The notes under the pieces are model-generated. The model saw only the letters and a program-made list of their open reading frames with translations. It had not been told where the DNA came from and searched no databases. Shown piece by piece: positions 23,690 to 32,447 of a stretch of 35,095 bases of DNA. The position numbers were made by a program, and so were the translations under genes. The stretch lies in contig CAKRAT010000017.1 of NCBI GenBank assembly GCA_934295165.1, positions 1 to 35,095 on the forward strand, read 5' to 3'. Positions within the stretch are counted from its first letter, which is position 1; each line of letters opens with the position of its first letter. This stretch comes from an uncultured Dorea sp. (GTDB taxonomy: Bacteria; Bacillota; Clostridia; Lachnospirales; Lachnospiraceae).

Positions 23690-24595
23690 TTATTCAACAA
23701 TGATTTTATAAGAGGCCTCAAATATATTTCCTGCTTCCAGTGTATTTTCCCATTCTCTGTCTTTTAATTCTCCATCGAATATCTCACTGTCGCAGCGTCC
23801 ATACCATGGTTCGATGCATACAAACGGTGCCTGCTTTTTCGGCGGTGACCAGATACCTGCCAACGGCGCATCAAATTCTACTGCCAGGTATTCCTTTTTC
23901 TGTGGATCTGTAAGTGCTACTCTCTGAATCTGATGATTTTCAATGACCAGCGCATCTCCGTCAAACAAATGCTCTTCAATTGGAAGGTATCCGTCTGTCA
24001 GCCTGTAATCTTTCTTCTGTGTTGTAACAACACCGCCTTCTCCAAATACAGTATTGACTAATACATCCGGCGCATTTCCTTTTCCGTCACGGAAACTTAA
24101 GAAGTACTCCGACTGTTTCTCACCCTCTCGAACCGGACAGAAGAATGCCGGATGTGCACCGATTGCAAAATACATCTCTGTAGTATTTCCATTTTTCACC
24201 TTCCACATTACCCGGACCGCTGTGCCTTCCAATTTGTATCCAATCTCCAGATGAAAGTGGAATGGATATACTTTATATGTCTCTTCTGTATCTTCCAGCG
24301 CAAGCCATACTTCATCTGCACTCTGGCTTACCAGTGAAAACTCCATATCTCTGGCAAATCCATGCTGGTTCATCGGATATTCTTTTCCCTCATGTCTGTA
24401 AACTTTATTCTTTACTCCTCCTACAAATGGAAATAATACCGGCGATGTCCGTCCCCAGTATTTTGCATCTGCATTCCAGAGATATTCCTGTCCCGTTGCT
24501 TTCTTCTTCAGTGATCTGAGTTCTGCTCCGTGATAATTTACAATAACTTCAATCTGTTCATTTTCCAGTCTGATTGCTTCGGTATTCTTCTGCAT
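23690..24595 (-). CDS. aldose 1-epimerase family protein (LacX-type mutarotase-like)
   Basis: 301 residues, cytoplasmic. The LacX branch of galactose mutarotases: GAELRSLKKKATGQEYLWNA, SPVLFPFVGG, MNQHGFARD (catalytic-type His), GAHPAFFCP and CIEPWYGRCD with conserved acids. It interconverts alpha and beta anomers of hexoses. No sugar operon is present, so the sugar is not known. Ribosome site AAGGG ten bases before the ATG. Confidence 0.88.
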   Translation of the reverse strand: MQKNTEAIRLENEQIEVIVNYHGAELRSLKKKATGQEYLWNADAKYWGRTSPVLFPFVGGVKNKVYRHEGKEYPMNQHGFARDMEFSLVSQSADEVWLALEDTEETYKVYPFHFHLEIGYKLEGTAVRVMWKVKNGNTTEMYFAIGAHPAFFCPVREGEKQSEYFLSFRDGKGNAPDVLVNTVFGEGGVVTTQKKDYRLTDGYLPIEEHLFDGDALVIENHQIQRVALTDPQKKEYLAVEFDAPLAGIWSPPKKQAPFVCIEPWYGRCDSEIFDGELKDREWENTLEAGNIFEASYKIIVE

Positions 24596-24659
24596 ATTCT
24601 AACCCTTGCCTTTCTTGTCTATTTTTTTATTTCTATTTTCCTGTTTTTATTTCCCCGTT

Positions 24660-25136
24660 TTATTTCTTCATCTCTTTCCCATTCAGCACTGCCGATACCA
24701 GTCCGTCATGTCCGTCATAGACAAGCTTCAGGGAAAAGAACGGCGCTTTTTCGGCCAGCAGTCTGAGGAATATCTTGTCCCCCTCCCAGATATTCAGCGT
24801 TTCAATCTTATCAATATCCACCCATTCCAGTTCTCCTTCGTCACATGAAACCGGCTCTCCTTCGAATCCATCTGCCGTAAACAAATGCATATATTCCGTC
24901 ACACCATTTCCCGATACAAAGGTAACAATTCCACAGAAACGATAAGACGTCAGCGTATATCCGGTCTCCTCTTTCACTTCTCTTAAGATACATTCTTCCG
25001 GGCTTTCATCAGCCTCAAAATGTCCTCCGACGCCAATCCATTTATCCTTATTCACATCGTTCTTCTTCACTGTCCGGTGAAGCATCAGATATTTTCCGTC
25101 TTTTTCTATATAACACAATGTACTAAGTCCTGTCAC
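24660..25136 (-). CDS. Nudix hydrolase, MutT/8-oxo-dGTPase-like
   Basis: 158 residues from the GTG at 25136: AAAGGAG lies six bases upstream, while an ATG nine codons earlier would hold that site within the frame. The Nudix box GGHFEADESPEECILREVKE plus ETGY (37-60) is complete. The LSTLCYIEKDGKYLMLHR start and GDKIFLRLLAE region match the YtkD/MutX-like 8-oxo-dGTP diphosphatase branch common in Firmicutes. Sanitises oxidised nucleotides, by inference. Single gene, divergent from the pseudouridine synthase. Confidence 0.88.
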   Translation of the reverse strand: MTGLSTLCYIEKDGKYLMLHRTVKKNDVNKDKWIGVGGHFEADESPEECILREVKEETGYTLTSYRFCGIVTFVSGNGVTEYMHLFTADGFEGEPVSCDEGELEWVDIDKIETLNIWEGDKIFLRLLAEKAPFFSLKLVYDGHDGLVSAVLNGKEMKK

Positions 25137-25359
25137 TCTTTTCTCCTTTCTCTTACATATCATACACTTCCGCTTTTACATATGATCTTTTCATAAATGC
25201 ACGATGTTCCTGAAATATCTTTCCTTATCATCTGTAACAGTCTATAACAGAATGTTTATAACAGAATTCGATATTTCTTTATTTTCTCACATGGATTATG
25301 ATATGATAGATATCTACAATCATAGGTATTATTATACGCTATACTACAGGAGAATTGCA

Positions 25360-26262
25360 ATGAACCGTACGATAGAATACAAAATTACAGAAAAAGACAG
25401 CGGTCTTCGTATCGAACAATTTTTACGACGCAGAGGATATTCCGGACAGAATCTTGCCGAGATCAAACGCATGCCCAAAAGTGTTCTGGTGAACGGTGTA
25501 CATTATTATATGCGCCAGACACTGACTGCCGGAGATCTTCTTCAGATCATCATCTGTGAAACGAAATGTTCTGAGAAGATTCCTCCTGTCGAGATTCCTC
25601 TGGATATTATCTACGAAGATGAAGACATCATCGTAATCAACAAACCGGCCGGCATGCCGATCCATCCATCCATGAATAATTATTATAATTCCCTTGCCAA
25701 TGCGCTTGCATGGTATTACCAGAAGCAGGGAAAGCCTTTTATCTTCCGTTGCTGCAACCGTCTGGACCGGGATACTTCCGGCCTGACTGTCGTATCCAAG
25801 CACCTGGTCAGTGGAAGTATCCTTTCTACCATGACCAGAAACCGCCAGGTAAACCGCGAATATCTCGCCATCGTAAAGGGAAGTGTCACGCCATTGTCAG
25901 GAACCATCCATGCTCCGCTTGCCAGAAAAGAAGGCACGATCATCGAGCGTATGGTTGATTTTGAACACGGTGAAGAGGCCGTCACACATTATAAACTTGT
26001 AAAAGAAGCCAACGGACACAGTCTGGTCTCTCTAAAGCTTGAAACCGGCCGGACACATCAGATCCGTATCCATATGAAATATCTGGGATTCCCGTTAATC
26101 GGGGATTATCTGTATAATCCGGATATGGAACATATGACAAGACAGGCACTGCACTCTCATCATATGGAATTTACACATCCAATCACCGGAGAATGGATGT
26201 CATTTACGGCTCCGCTGCCTGCAGATATGGCACACGTATTGCAGAATCCCCCGTCTGTATGA
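25360..26262 (+). CDS. RluA/RluD-family pseudouridine synthase
   Basis: 300 residues from the ATG at 25360 (CAGGAG upstream); the frame is open 52 codons further but without a ribosome site. An S4-like RNA-binding region at ~12-65 is followed by the catalytic domain from ~80, with INKPAGMPIHPS (93-104), the active site CCNRLDRDTSGL (Asp136), and TGRTHQIRIHMKYLGFPLIGD. It modifies uridines in 23S rRNA or tRNA; the exact target among RluA, RluC, RluD and YjbO/YlyB types cannot be settled. A plus-strand terminator follows. Confidence 0.9.
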   Translation: MNRTIEYKITEKDSGLRIEQFLRRRGYSGQNLAEIKRMPKSVLVNGVHYYMRQTLTAGDLLQIIICETKCSEKIPPVEIPLDIIYEDEDIIVINKPAGMPIHPSMNNYYNSLANALAWYYQKQGKPFIFRCCNRLDRDTSGLTVVSKHLVSGSILSTMTRNRQVNREYLAIVKGSVTPLSGTIHAPLARKEGTIIERMVDFEHGEEAVTHYKLVKEANGHSLVSLKLETGRTHQIRIHMKYLGFPLIGDYLYNPDMEHMTRQALHSHHMEFTHPITGEWMSFTAPLPADMAHVLQNPPSV

Positions 26263-26276
26263 TCAGAATTTCCAGC

Positions 26277-26355
26277 TCTATCTACAGAATCTGCCATCGG
26301 CAGTTTCTTTTGAATGCACGCAATACAGAGAAGTTGCCACTGGCAGCTTCTCTTT
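26277..26355 (-). repeat. dispersed intergenic repeat, copy 5, with adjoining hairpin
   Basis: TCTACAGAATCTGCCATCGG and CAGTTTCTTTTGAATGCACG match the family order seen at 19,568. It is followed by a 12-bp hairpin of related sequence (26328-26339 with 26341-26352, GAAGTTGCCACTGGCAGCTT). The hairpin is followed by CTTT, so it might add to termination of the upstream gene. Confidence 0.65.
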
Positions 26356-26368
26356 CATATTATGGTAT

Positions 26369-26417
26369 AAAAAGAGCAATACAATATACCACACCGGTAT
26401 ATCTATTGCTCATTTTT
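26369..26417. terminator. bidirectional terminator between rlu gene and AGCS gene
   Basis: GAGCAATA (26374-26381) pairs with TATTGCTC (26404-26411), and ATATACC with GGTATAT inside. TTTTT on the plus side and CTTTTTATA on the minus side fit use by both converging genes. Confidence 0.85.
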
Positions 26418-26491
26418 ATAGTTTCACTTAATATTCTATGATTTTTTCATTATAATAATCTTGTATATTTCTATTATTTTATCTTTATCAC

Positions 26492-27877
26492 TTATTTTTT
26501 TGACGCTTCATACACTTTCAATTCTTCAATTGCCTGCCCGCCCATCAAATACAGTGCTCCGATATTGAAGATTGTCATAAGTCCAATCCCGACATCTCCC
26601 AGATCCCATACAAATGTATACGTTGCAATTCCCCCGATGAACAGCATCACCAGCGCAAGTACCTTATATGCAGTCTGCCAGCACCATTTATCACCAAACA
26701 GATATGCCACATTACTTCTTGCATAAAACAAGATTCCCAGAAATGTAGAAAAACTAAATAGGAATAATGTCACTGCAATGAAGATTACTCCGAATTTTCC
26801 AAGATGATACTGCATCGCTGTCTGTAAAAGATCCATTCCTTCTTTTCCTGCCACAAGTTTCTCCGGTACCAACAGCATGATCATCGCCGTACAGCTGCAG
26901 ATTACGATCGTATCAACAAATACTCCGAGAGCCTGCGTAAGTCCTGCTTTTACCGGTTTGTCACATTCTGCTGCCGCTGCCGCACACGGTGCGGAACCAG
27001 AACCTGCCTCATTTGAAAATAGTCCACGCTTTACTCCATTCATCAGTACCGCTCCGAATCCCCCCGCTGCTACCTGACGGATTCCGAATGCCTCCTGGAA
27101 AATCCTTACAAATACTCCCGGAAGACTTTCAATGTTCTTTACGATAATAAAAATTGTTATACAGAAATAACATACAGCCATAAACGGAACCATCAGATCC
27201 AGTACCTTCACTGTTGCATTCTTACGAAGTACAATGATCGCTGCAAGGATTACCAGCACAATCGTCGTATAAAGCGGCGGAATGGAAAATGCATTTTCAA
27301 AAGAAGCTGCTACCGAATTACTGATCACCTGACTGATCCCACACCAGCAAATCAATCCGGAGATTGCAAACAGTACCGATAGCAGTACTCGTTTTTTCTT
27401 CTTCCCGGTTCTGCCCTCTACATAATCATGGATATAATATGCCGGGCCGCCACGGAATCCTCCATACAACGGATCTTTTTCTTTGTGGATCTGTGCAAGC
27501 GTTGCCTCTACAAATGCGGTCGAAGAACCGATGAGTGCCGTCACCCACATCCAGAATATGGCTCCCGCACCGCCTGCCGATACTGCCGCAACTACACCAA
27601 CCAGATTGCCCATACCTACACGGGTTGCCGTCGATACGATCAGTGTCTGAAAAGTAGACAGACTGTTCTTATCCTCCTTTTTCCCTGTCAGTGCCGCTAC
27701 CATATCCGGAAACAATCGGACAGGAAGCACTCTTGTACGAACTGTAAAATAGATTCCCGCCGGAATCAGCAGTATGATCAGCAGCGAAATTCCGACACTT
27801 CCACCTCCCGGAAACGGTATCTGTAATAAATCTCCCCATAAAAAACTATATATCTGTTCTATCAAATTTACTATCAT
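26492..27877 (-). CDS. agcS: alanine/glycine:cation symporter (AGCS family)
   Basis: 461 residues, about 10-11 membrane spans. Sodium-coupled uptake of alanine or glycine. Family blocks: TRVGMGNLVGVVAAVSAGGA (85-104), GGFRGGPAYYIHDY and the signature NEAGSGSAPCAAAAAECDKP followed by VKAGLTQALGVFVDT. AAAGGATA lies before the ATG. It has a good promoter and a hairpin in the leader. No enzyme for alanine use is adjacent. Confidence 0.95.
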   Translation of the reverse strand: MIVNLIEQIYSFLWGDLLQIPFPGGGSVGISLLIILLIPAGIYFTVRTRVLPVRLFPDMVAALTGKKEDKNSLSTFQTLIVSTATRVGMGNLVGVVAAVSAGGAGAIFWMWVTALIGSSTAFVEATLAQIHKEKDPLYGGFRGGPAYYIHDYVEGRTGKKKKRVLLSVLFAISGLICWCGISQVISNSVAASFENAFSIPPLYTTIVLVILAAIIVLRKNATVKVLDLMVPFMAVCYFCITIFIIVKNIESLPGVFVRIFQEAFGIRQVAAGGFGAVLMNGVKRGLFSNEAGSGSAPCAAAAAECDKPVKAGLTQALGVFVDTIVICSCTAMIMLLVPEKLVAGKEGMDLLQTAMQYHLGKFGVIFIAVTLFLFSFSTFLGILFYARSNVAYLFGDKWCWQTAYKVLALVMLFIGGIATYTFVWDLGDVGIGLMTIFNIGALYLMGGQAIEELKVYEASKK

Positions 27878-27902
27878 AGTATGAATATCCTTTCAAAATC
27901 TC

Positions 27903-27933
27903 AGGACTTTAAAGCATTACACTTTAAAGTTCT
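27903..27933 (-). promoter_or_regulatory. inverted repeat in the AGCS leader
   Basis: ACTTTAAAG (27906-27914) and CTTTAAAGT (27922-27930) are perfect inverted arms seven bases apart, extended by AGG/TCT. It lies between the -10 and the start codon, where an operator or RNA hairpin could control the gene. Confidence 0.5.
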
Positions 27934-27940
27934 GAACTAT

Positions 27941-27969
27941 ATCATACTATATTCTGTTATACATTGCAA
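27941..27969 (-). promoter_or_regulatory. AGCS gene promoter
   Basis: TTGCAA (27969-27964), 17-base spacer, TATGAT (27946-27941) on the minus strand. Confidence 0.7.
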
Positions 27970-28024
27970 ATTGAAACTATATTTTCATTCACCTGCAGGC
28001 TTTCCCTGCCATCTGCATATGCCT

Positions 28025-29014
28025 CTAATCAATCAGATCATTCTGGAATCTGGACAAATGTTCATAAGGAAGGATCAGACGCCCCCGGTAAAGTCCACAT
28101 CCGTCATTGATCAGGCTGTTGTTCACCGCAGCAAACATATTAACATCGAGATCTGCCAGATTCAAACCAAGCAGCTTCATCCCCCGTTCGTAAGCTTCAT
28201 CAAAATACACGCACCCACCCTTTGGAATGGCATCTCTTCTTGCCCGTTCATGCTCCTGTTCTTTCTCATAACCGATATGATTCGCCGAACCGATTTCCGC
28301 AATGTCATCCATCATTTTCGTTCTAAGCTGCACCTCCATATAACATCTCGAACTATTATCATAAAAGGTAATATGCAAAGACTGATAGTTGTTCGAACTA
28401 TGGCTGCAGATATAATCTCTGTAATATGGTTTCACCGATTCATTCAGGAGCGGCGAAGTACTCTCCTTAATCCCCATTGCCGGCTCTGCACTGAATCCCT
28501 GTTCTTCCAGAAATCCCGGCAGTACATTCGCAATCTGATACAGGTATTTACGCTCCTGTGTCTCCCTGTCTTCTTCACTGTTCAGATGACACCTCGGAAT
28601 AGAAATAATAATCCTGTAAGCAATTAAATCTCTAAAGCAACTTAAACGTTTCTTTAATTCTGCTATGCTCGGATATTCTCCATGTTCTTCATAATAATCA
28701 TAGATAAATTCTACGACATAGCCGTTAAATTTCTCCTCTGCACGGATCAAGGACTTTATTCTTCCTTTGAATGTAAATGCCATAAACGGATATTCTTTCG
28801 CCATATATTTATAAAACTCTCTCATTTTCTGAGACTGCGCCGTTAAGAAATCATTATGTTCCAGTAATTCCTGAATCTGCAGAAGAAAATTACAGTGAAT
28901 CATGTCGATCTCATTTCCCGTTTTTTTCGCATCTTTTCTCAAGTCTTTGATATAATTGTGAAGAATCCGAAGTACGGTATCTCCGGAATACAGATAATCA
29001 TTCAATAATACCAT
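28025..29014 (-). CDS. RelA/SpoT-domain (p)ppGpp synthetase, synthetase-only
   Basis: 329 residues from the ATG at 29014 (GGAAGGTG upstream, overlapping an in-frame GTG). The synthetase domain has FKGRIKSLIRAEEKF (82-96), CFRDLIAYRIII (126-137), NNYQSLHITF (208-217) with the base-stacking Tyr, and the EVQLRT motif (227-232) followed by DDIAEIGSANHIGYE. There is no HD hydrolase, TGS or ACT domain. An ~80-residue helical N-terminal extension and a 60-residue insert between the RDL and YQSLH blocks make it longer than typical small alarmone synthetases. It should make (p)ppGpp or pGpp in stress; tuning is unknown. A lone hydrolase is encoded 12 kb away. Confidence 0.82.
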   Translation of the reverse strand: MVLLNDYLYSGDTVLRILHNYIKDLRKDAKKTGNEIDMIHCNFLLQIQELLEHNDFLTAQSQKMREFYKYMAKEYPFMAFTFKGRIKSLIRAEEKFNGYVVEFIYDYYEEHGEYPSIAELKKRLSCFRDLIAYRIIISIPRCHLNSEEDRETQERKYLYQIANVLPGFLEEQGFSAEPAMGIKESTSPLLNESVKPYYRDYICSHSSNNYQSLHITFYDNSSRCYMEVQLRTKMMDDIAEIGSANHIGYEKEQEHERARRDAIPKGGCVYFDEAYERGMKLLGLNLADLDVNMFAAVNNSLINDGCGLYRGRLILPYEHLSRFQNDLID

Positions 29015-29122
29015 CTCTGTCACCTTCCTCTTTTGTTATCTTCCACACTGTTCACAATACTTTTGATTTTACCAAACTTTTGATTTCTTTTCTATTGAAC
29101 TGGTATAATAATTTAACAATCT

Positions 29123-29165
29123 TCAAAAAAAATAAGAGATGCCGGTCATTCTCATCCAACATCTC
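29123..29165 (-). terminator. terminator of the MATE gene
   Basis: On the minus strand GAGATG (29165-29160) pairs with CATCTC (29141-29136), followed by TTATTTTTTTT. The stem is short but the T tract is strong. Confidence 0.65.
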
Positions 29166-29190
29166 CCATATTCTTTAATTTTTTATCTTT

Positions 29191-30555
29191 TTATTTTTCT
29201 TCCATCCGTTTTAATTCCGGCAGCACAGTACACAACATTGTGATAAAACAAAGGCTTCCGCCAATTACATTTGACACCGGTTCTGCAAGAAATACACCAT
29301 CTGTTCCCATATGTAATGCATACGGCATCAGATAAGTCAGTGGAACTACAATTACTACTTTGCGAAGTATGGAGAAGAAAATTGCCTGTTTCTTTTTATT
29401 CAATGACTTGAATACCGTCTGTCCCATATACTGCAGATCCATAAAAATAAATGCCGCAAAATACTGTTTCAATGCCGGAATGGCATCTTTTAACAGCATC
29501 TTATCTGAACTGAAGATCTTAATCAGCACTTCCGGAATTATGATAATACTTCCCCACATCACGCCCGTATAGATCAGGATCATGACGGCCAGAACCACCA
29601 TGGCTTTTCTGACACGTCCCGGCCGTCGTGCACCATAATTATAACTTAAAATTGGTGACGTTCCTTCATTCATTGCATGGATCGGAGTCTCAACAAGCTG
29701 CCGTACACTGGTAATAATCGTCATAACGGAAATATAAATATCTCCACCGGTAACCGAAAGAACATTATTACAGCAGATCGATACCAGACTGTTTGTAAGC
29801 TGCATGATAAATCCAGCCATGCCAAGGCTTACAATATTCTTCGCATATCCAATGCATTCTCTGAACTCTTCTTTCTTTAAAAGACGTACTTTCAATTCCG
29901 CTCTTTTCGTAAGAAAGAAAAATACAAATAATGCAGACAGCGTCTGCGACAATACAGTTGCAACCGCGGCTCCCCGTACACCAAATCCCAACACAAAAAT
30001 GAATAACGGATCCAGGATCAGATTAGCGACTGCACCGATCGTAACCGAAAGCATACCGACCACCGAATATCCCTGCGCATTAATGAATGGATTCATCCCC
30101 ACTGCAAGCATTGACGGCAGTGTACCAATCAGATAGATCATCATGTATGGATATGCATAGCCAAGTGCCGCATTTGAGGCTCCGAAAAGGCGCAGTATCG
30201 GACGTGCAAAAAGCATTCCTGTGATCATCAGTATCACCGCACTCGCACAGACCATGGAAAATGAAGTATTCATAATCCTGACTGCAGTCTTCTCCTCTTT
30301 CTTTCCCCGGTAAATAGAAAACAGTGGTGCACCTCCGCCTCCGAACAGATTTGCAAATGCTGTAATAATCATGATCAACGGAAAACAGATTCCAACCGCA
30401 CCTAGTGCCGCTGTTCCCACATGTGGGATACGGGCAATGTATACACGGTCTACAATGTTATATAGTAAATTCAAAAGCTGGGCAACAAGCATTGGAATGG
30501 CTGCTCCCAGGATATTTCCCGTTACCGTTCCATTTTCGAAATCAATTCTTTTCAT
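29191..30555 (-). CDS. MATE family efflux transporter
   Basis: 454 residues with about 12 membrane spans in two homologous halves. NorM/DinF-like exporters use Na+ or H+ gradients to remove drugs or metabolites. Early features: AIPMLVAQLLNLLYNIVDRV (18-37), GAVGICFPLI, and the second-half repeat SVRQLVETPIHAMNEGTSPI with NYGAR. It faces a LysR-type gene with a shared promoter region, so control by that regulator is inferred. The substrate is unknown. Confidence 0.93.
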   Translation of the reverse strand: MKRIDFENGTVTGNILGAAIPMLVAQLLNLLYNIVDRVYIARIPHVGTAALGAVGICFPLIMIITAFANLFGGGGAPLFSIYRGKKEEKTAVRIMNTSFSMVCASAVILMITGMLFARPILRLFGASNAALGYAYPYMMIYLIGTLPSMLAVGMNPFINAQGYSVVGMLSVTIGAVANLILDPLFIFVLGFGVRGAAVATVLSQTLSALFVFFFLTKRAELKVRLLKKEEFRECIGYAKNIVSLGMAGFIMQLTNSLVSICCNNVLSVTGGDIYISVMTIITSVRQLVETPIHAMNEGTSPILSYNYGARRPGRVRKAMVVLAVMILIYTGVMWGSIIIIPEVLIKIFSSDKMLLKDAIPALKQYFAAFIFMDLQYMGQTVFKSLNKKKQAIFFSILRKVVIVVPLTYLMPYALHMGTDGVFLAEPVSNVIGGSLCFITMLCTVLPELKRMEEK

Positions 30556-30591
30556 TTTCTACTCATTCCTTTTCTTTTTTCTTGCGTTTTT

Positions 30592-30620
30592 AGTATAACA
30601 TCGGCTATTATATATGTAAA
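30592..30620 (-). promoter_or_regulatory. MATE promoter
   Basis: TTTACA (30620-30615), 17-base spacer, TATACT (30597-30592), with TG before the -10. Confidence 0.7.
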
Positions 30621-30631
30621 TTATTGTTTTT

Positions 30632-30648
30632 ATATTGTAATTCAATAT
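30632..30648. promoter_or_regulatory. palindrome in the MATE/lysR divergent region, candidate LysR box
   Basis: ATATTG-TAATT-CAATAT has perfect six-base arms. It stands 12 bases upstream of the MATE -35 and overlaps the likely lysR -35 TTGTAA (30635-30640; -10 TATTAT at 30659-30664). The layout fits activation of MATE and autorepression of lysR. Confidence 0.55.
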
Positions 30649-30744
30649 TTTTTGTATATATTATAAATTCACATGTCTTCCTATATTGCGATACTTCACT
30701 CTATATGATCACACAAACGATTTTTACACAAGAAAGGACCCTCT

Positions 30745-31599
30745 ATGGAATTAAAACAATTAGAATATTTCCGTGCCATCGTCGATGCCGGAACCATCAG
30801 CGGTGCTGCAAGAGATCTCCACATGACCCAGCCGCCGCTCAGTTATCAGATAAAAATGCTTGAAGAAGAACTTCAGGTACCACTTTTTCTACGCGGGAAA
30901 AAAAGCATCACTCTGACCGAAGCCGGTAAGACACTTTACGAACAGGCGGGTAATCTGCTGATGCTTTCGAATCTTGCCAAACGCGAAGTGATAAAGTCCA
31001 GTCAGTCGGCAACGTTGCACCTTGGAATGACACCTTCTACGGTATCGATGATGTCAGACCAACTTTTACGTTTTTCAAAGAAATATCCACAAGTACACTT
31101 TGATGTCCATGAAGGATCCACCTTTACCCTGAAAGACCAATTGGAAAATCATGTCATTGACCTGACCACTTTGCGAACCCCCATCGCTCTGAACGGATGT
31201 GAAACCCATACACTCTTAAAAGAAAGTCTCATGGCAATGGCAGTTCCTGAATATCCTCTCCTTAAGGGTCGGGATTCGATTCCTTTACAGGAACTTTCCG
31301 AACAGCCTCTGATTCTTTCACAACGTTACCAGAAATATATGCTCTCAGCATTTGAACGTGCAGGACTTGTGTGTGATATCTATTTTACCTGCGGGGATGC
31401 CCGCACCGCCATGACTATGGCCGAAAAAGGGCTTGGAATTGCGATTCTTCCCGCATCTATGCAGACACTTTCTCAAAAGCTCAGGCCATGCATGATTTCC
31501 GATACCGATCTTACGACAGAGATTCTTCTTGCGTGGAGAAAAGAACGGCTTCCTGATGAAATCCGGGATTTTCTGAAAATGTGGAATATAGAAAACTAA
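30745..31599 (+). CDS. LysR family transcriptional regulator
   Basis: 284 residues. The N-terminal winged helix reads MELKQLEYFRAIVDAGTISG, AARDLHMTQPPLSYQIKMLE, the standard LTTR start. The periplasmic-binding-like co-inducer domain spans ~90-280, with AEKGLGIAILPAS near the end. AAAGGAC stands before the ATG. It is divergent from the MATE exporter. It is somewhat shorter than the usual ~300 residues. The effector is unknown. Confidence 0.93.
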   Translation: MELKQLEYFRAIVDAGTISGAARDLHMTQPPLSYQIKMLEEELQVPLFLRGKKSITLTEAGKTLYEQAGNLLMLSNLAKREVIKSSQSATLHLGMTPSTVSMMSDQLLRFSKKYPQVHFDVHEGSTFTLKDQLENHVIDLTTLRTPIALNGCETHTLLKESLMAMAVPEYPLLKGRDSIPLQELSEQPLILSQRYQKYMLSAFERAGLVCDIYFTCGDARTAMTMAEKGLGIAILPASMQTLSQKLRPCMISDTDLTTEILLAWRKERLPDEIRDFLKMWNIEN

Positions 31600-31652
31600 A
31601 AAAACAGAGTATCTTTCGCGCACATAAGTCACCGGAGATACTCTGTTCTTTC
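31600..31652. terminator. bidirectional terminator between lysR and the YczE-like gene
   Basis: ACAGAGTATCT (31604-31614) pairs with AGATACTCTGT (31636-31646). It is flanked by A-rich sequence on the left and TTCTTTCTTTT on the right, so it can serve both converging genes. Confidence 0.85.
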
Positions 31653-31668
31653 TTTTGACACAAATTAA

Positions 31669-32340
31669 TTACTCAGACATAAATGATACGAATCTCACAC
31701 GCTGATCCATCCAGTCACCGATCATTCCGATTACTTTTCCCATTGTAAAAGCTGCCAGGATCGTTCCAACTCCGAGTCCATCCAGATGTCCCAGAAGCAG
31801 TCCGGTCATAAGTGCTGTCACCGCCAGACAGATCACATCAAAAGACACCTTGATCCTTGAATATCTGACTCCTGTAATATCCGCCAGTTCTCTCGGGAAC
31901 AAATCCGTCGGAATAATCGGAAGGCCACATCTGTTCGACAGTGCAATGCCTATACAAAGTAGAATATAACTAAATACAAAATATAATACCCGTTCCGGGA
32001 TTGATGTCGGCAGAGTGTCTACCCATATCTTATGTACATCCAGCATCTCGCTGAACGCAAACCCTACCACGAAACTGAACAGATATGGCGGCACAAACTT
32101 TTTTCTCATTATCATCAGCGACAAAACCAACGCTCCCTGAAAGATATAAGTCCATGTTCCCAGTGACAGTTTTGTAAATACTTCCGAAAATGCATACGGT
32201 ACACTGGATATTGCAGATATTCCCGAACCGGAATGAAGCATTAATACGACTCCCAGGCTGTTAATGATCACAACGATCAGTAATGCCAGTTCGCCCCTGA
32301 TCACGGGTAACTCTTTTTCTCTCTTGACTTGTTCTAACAT
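31669..32340 (-). CDS. YczE/YyaS/YitT-type membrane protein (DUF6198-like)
   Basis: 223 residues from the ATG at 32340, which has AGGAGG seven bases upstream; an ATG two codons earlier is too close. Five or so membrane spans (about 18-38, 60-80, 85-105, 118-138, 165-190). Recognised from the pattern NSLGVVLMLHSGSGISAISS, GIALSNRCGLPIIPTDLFPR and LDGLGVGTILAAFTMGK, found in YczE-like proteins. The function of the family is not established (transport suspected). Own promoter TTGACC/TACAAT. Confidence 0.75.
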   Translation of the reverse strand: MLEQVKREKELPVIRGELALLIVVIINSLGVVLMLHSGSGISAISSVPYAFSEVFTKLSLGTWTYIFQGALVLSLMIMRKKFVPPYLFSFVVGFAFSEMLDVHKIWVDTLPTSIPERVLYFVFSYILLCIGIALSNRCGLPIIPTDLFPRELADITGVRYSRIKVSFDVICLAVTALMTGLLLGHLDGLGVGTILAAFTMGKVIGMIGDWMDQRVRFVSFMSE

Positions 32341-32368
32341 AATCATTCCTCCTCAGTACAACCTACTT

Positions 32369-32397
32369 ATTGTAATACTGTGAAGTTAGCCGGTCAA
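32369..32397 (-). promoter_or_regulatory. promoter of the YczE-like gene
   Basis: TTGACC (32397-32392), 17-base spacer, TACAAT (32374-32369) on the minus strand. A short TCCTGTCCCT stretch just upstream recalls the hairpin element near 6,160. Confidence 0.7.
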
Positions 32398-32447
32398 GAG
32401 GGACAGGATTATTTCACATTCTTTCACTCCTGGTCTTTCGCCGCTCA

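Noticed and set aside
32396..32420. Second full copy of the 6,160 hairpin element
   Set aside because: Only about ten bases (TCCTGTCCCT) are shared and the long stem is absent.
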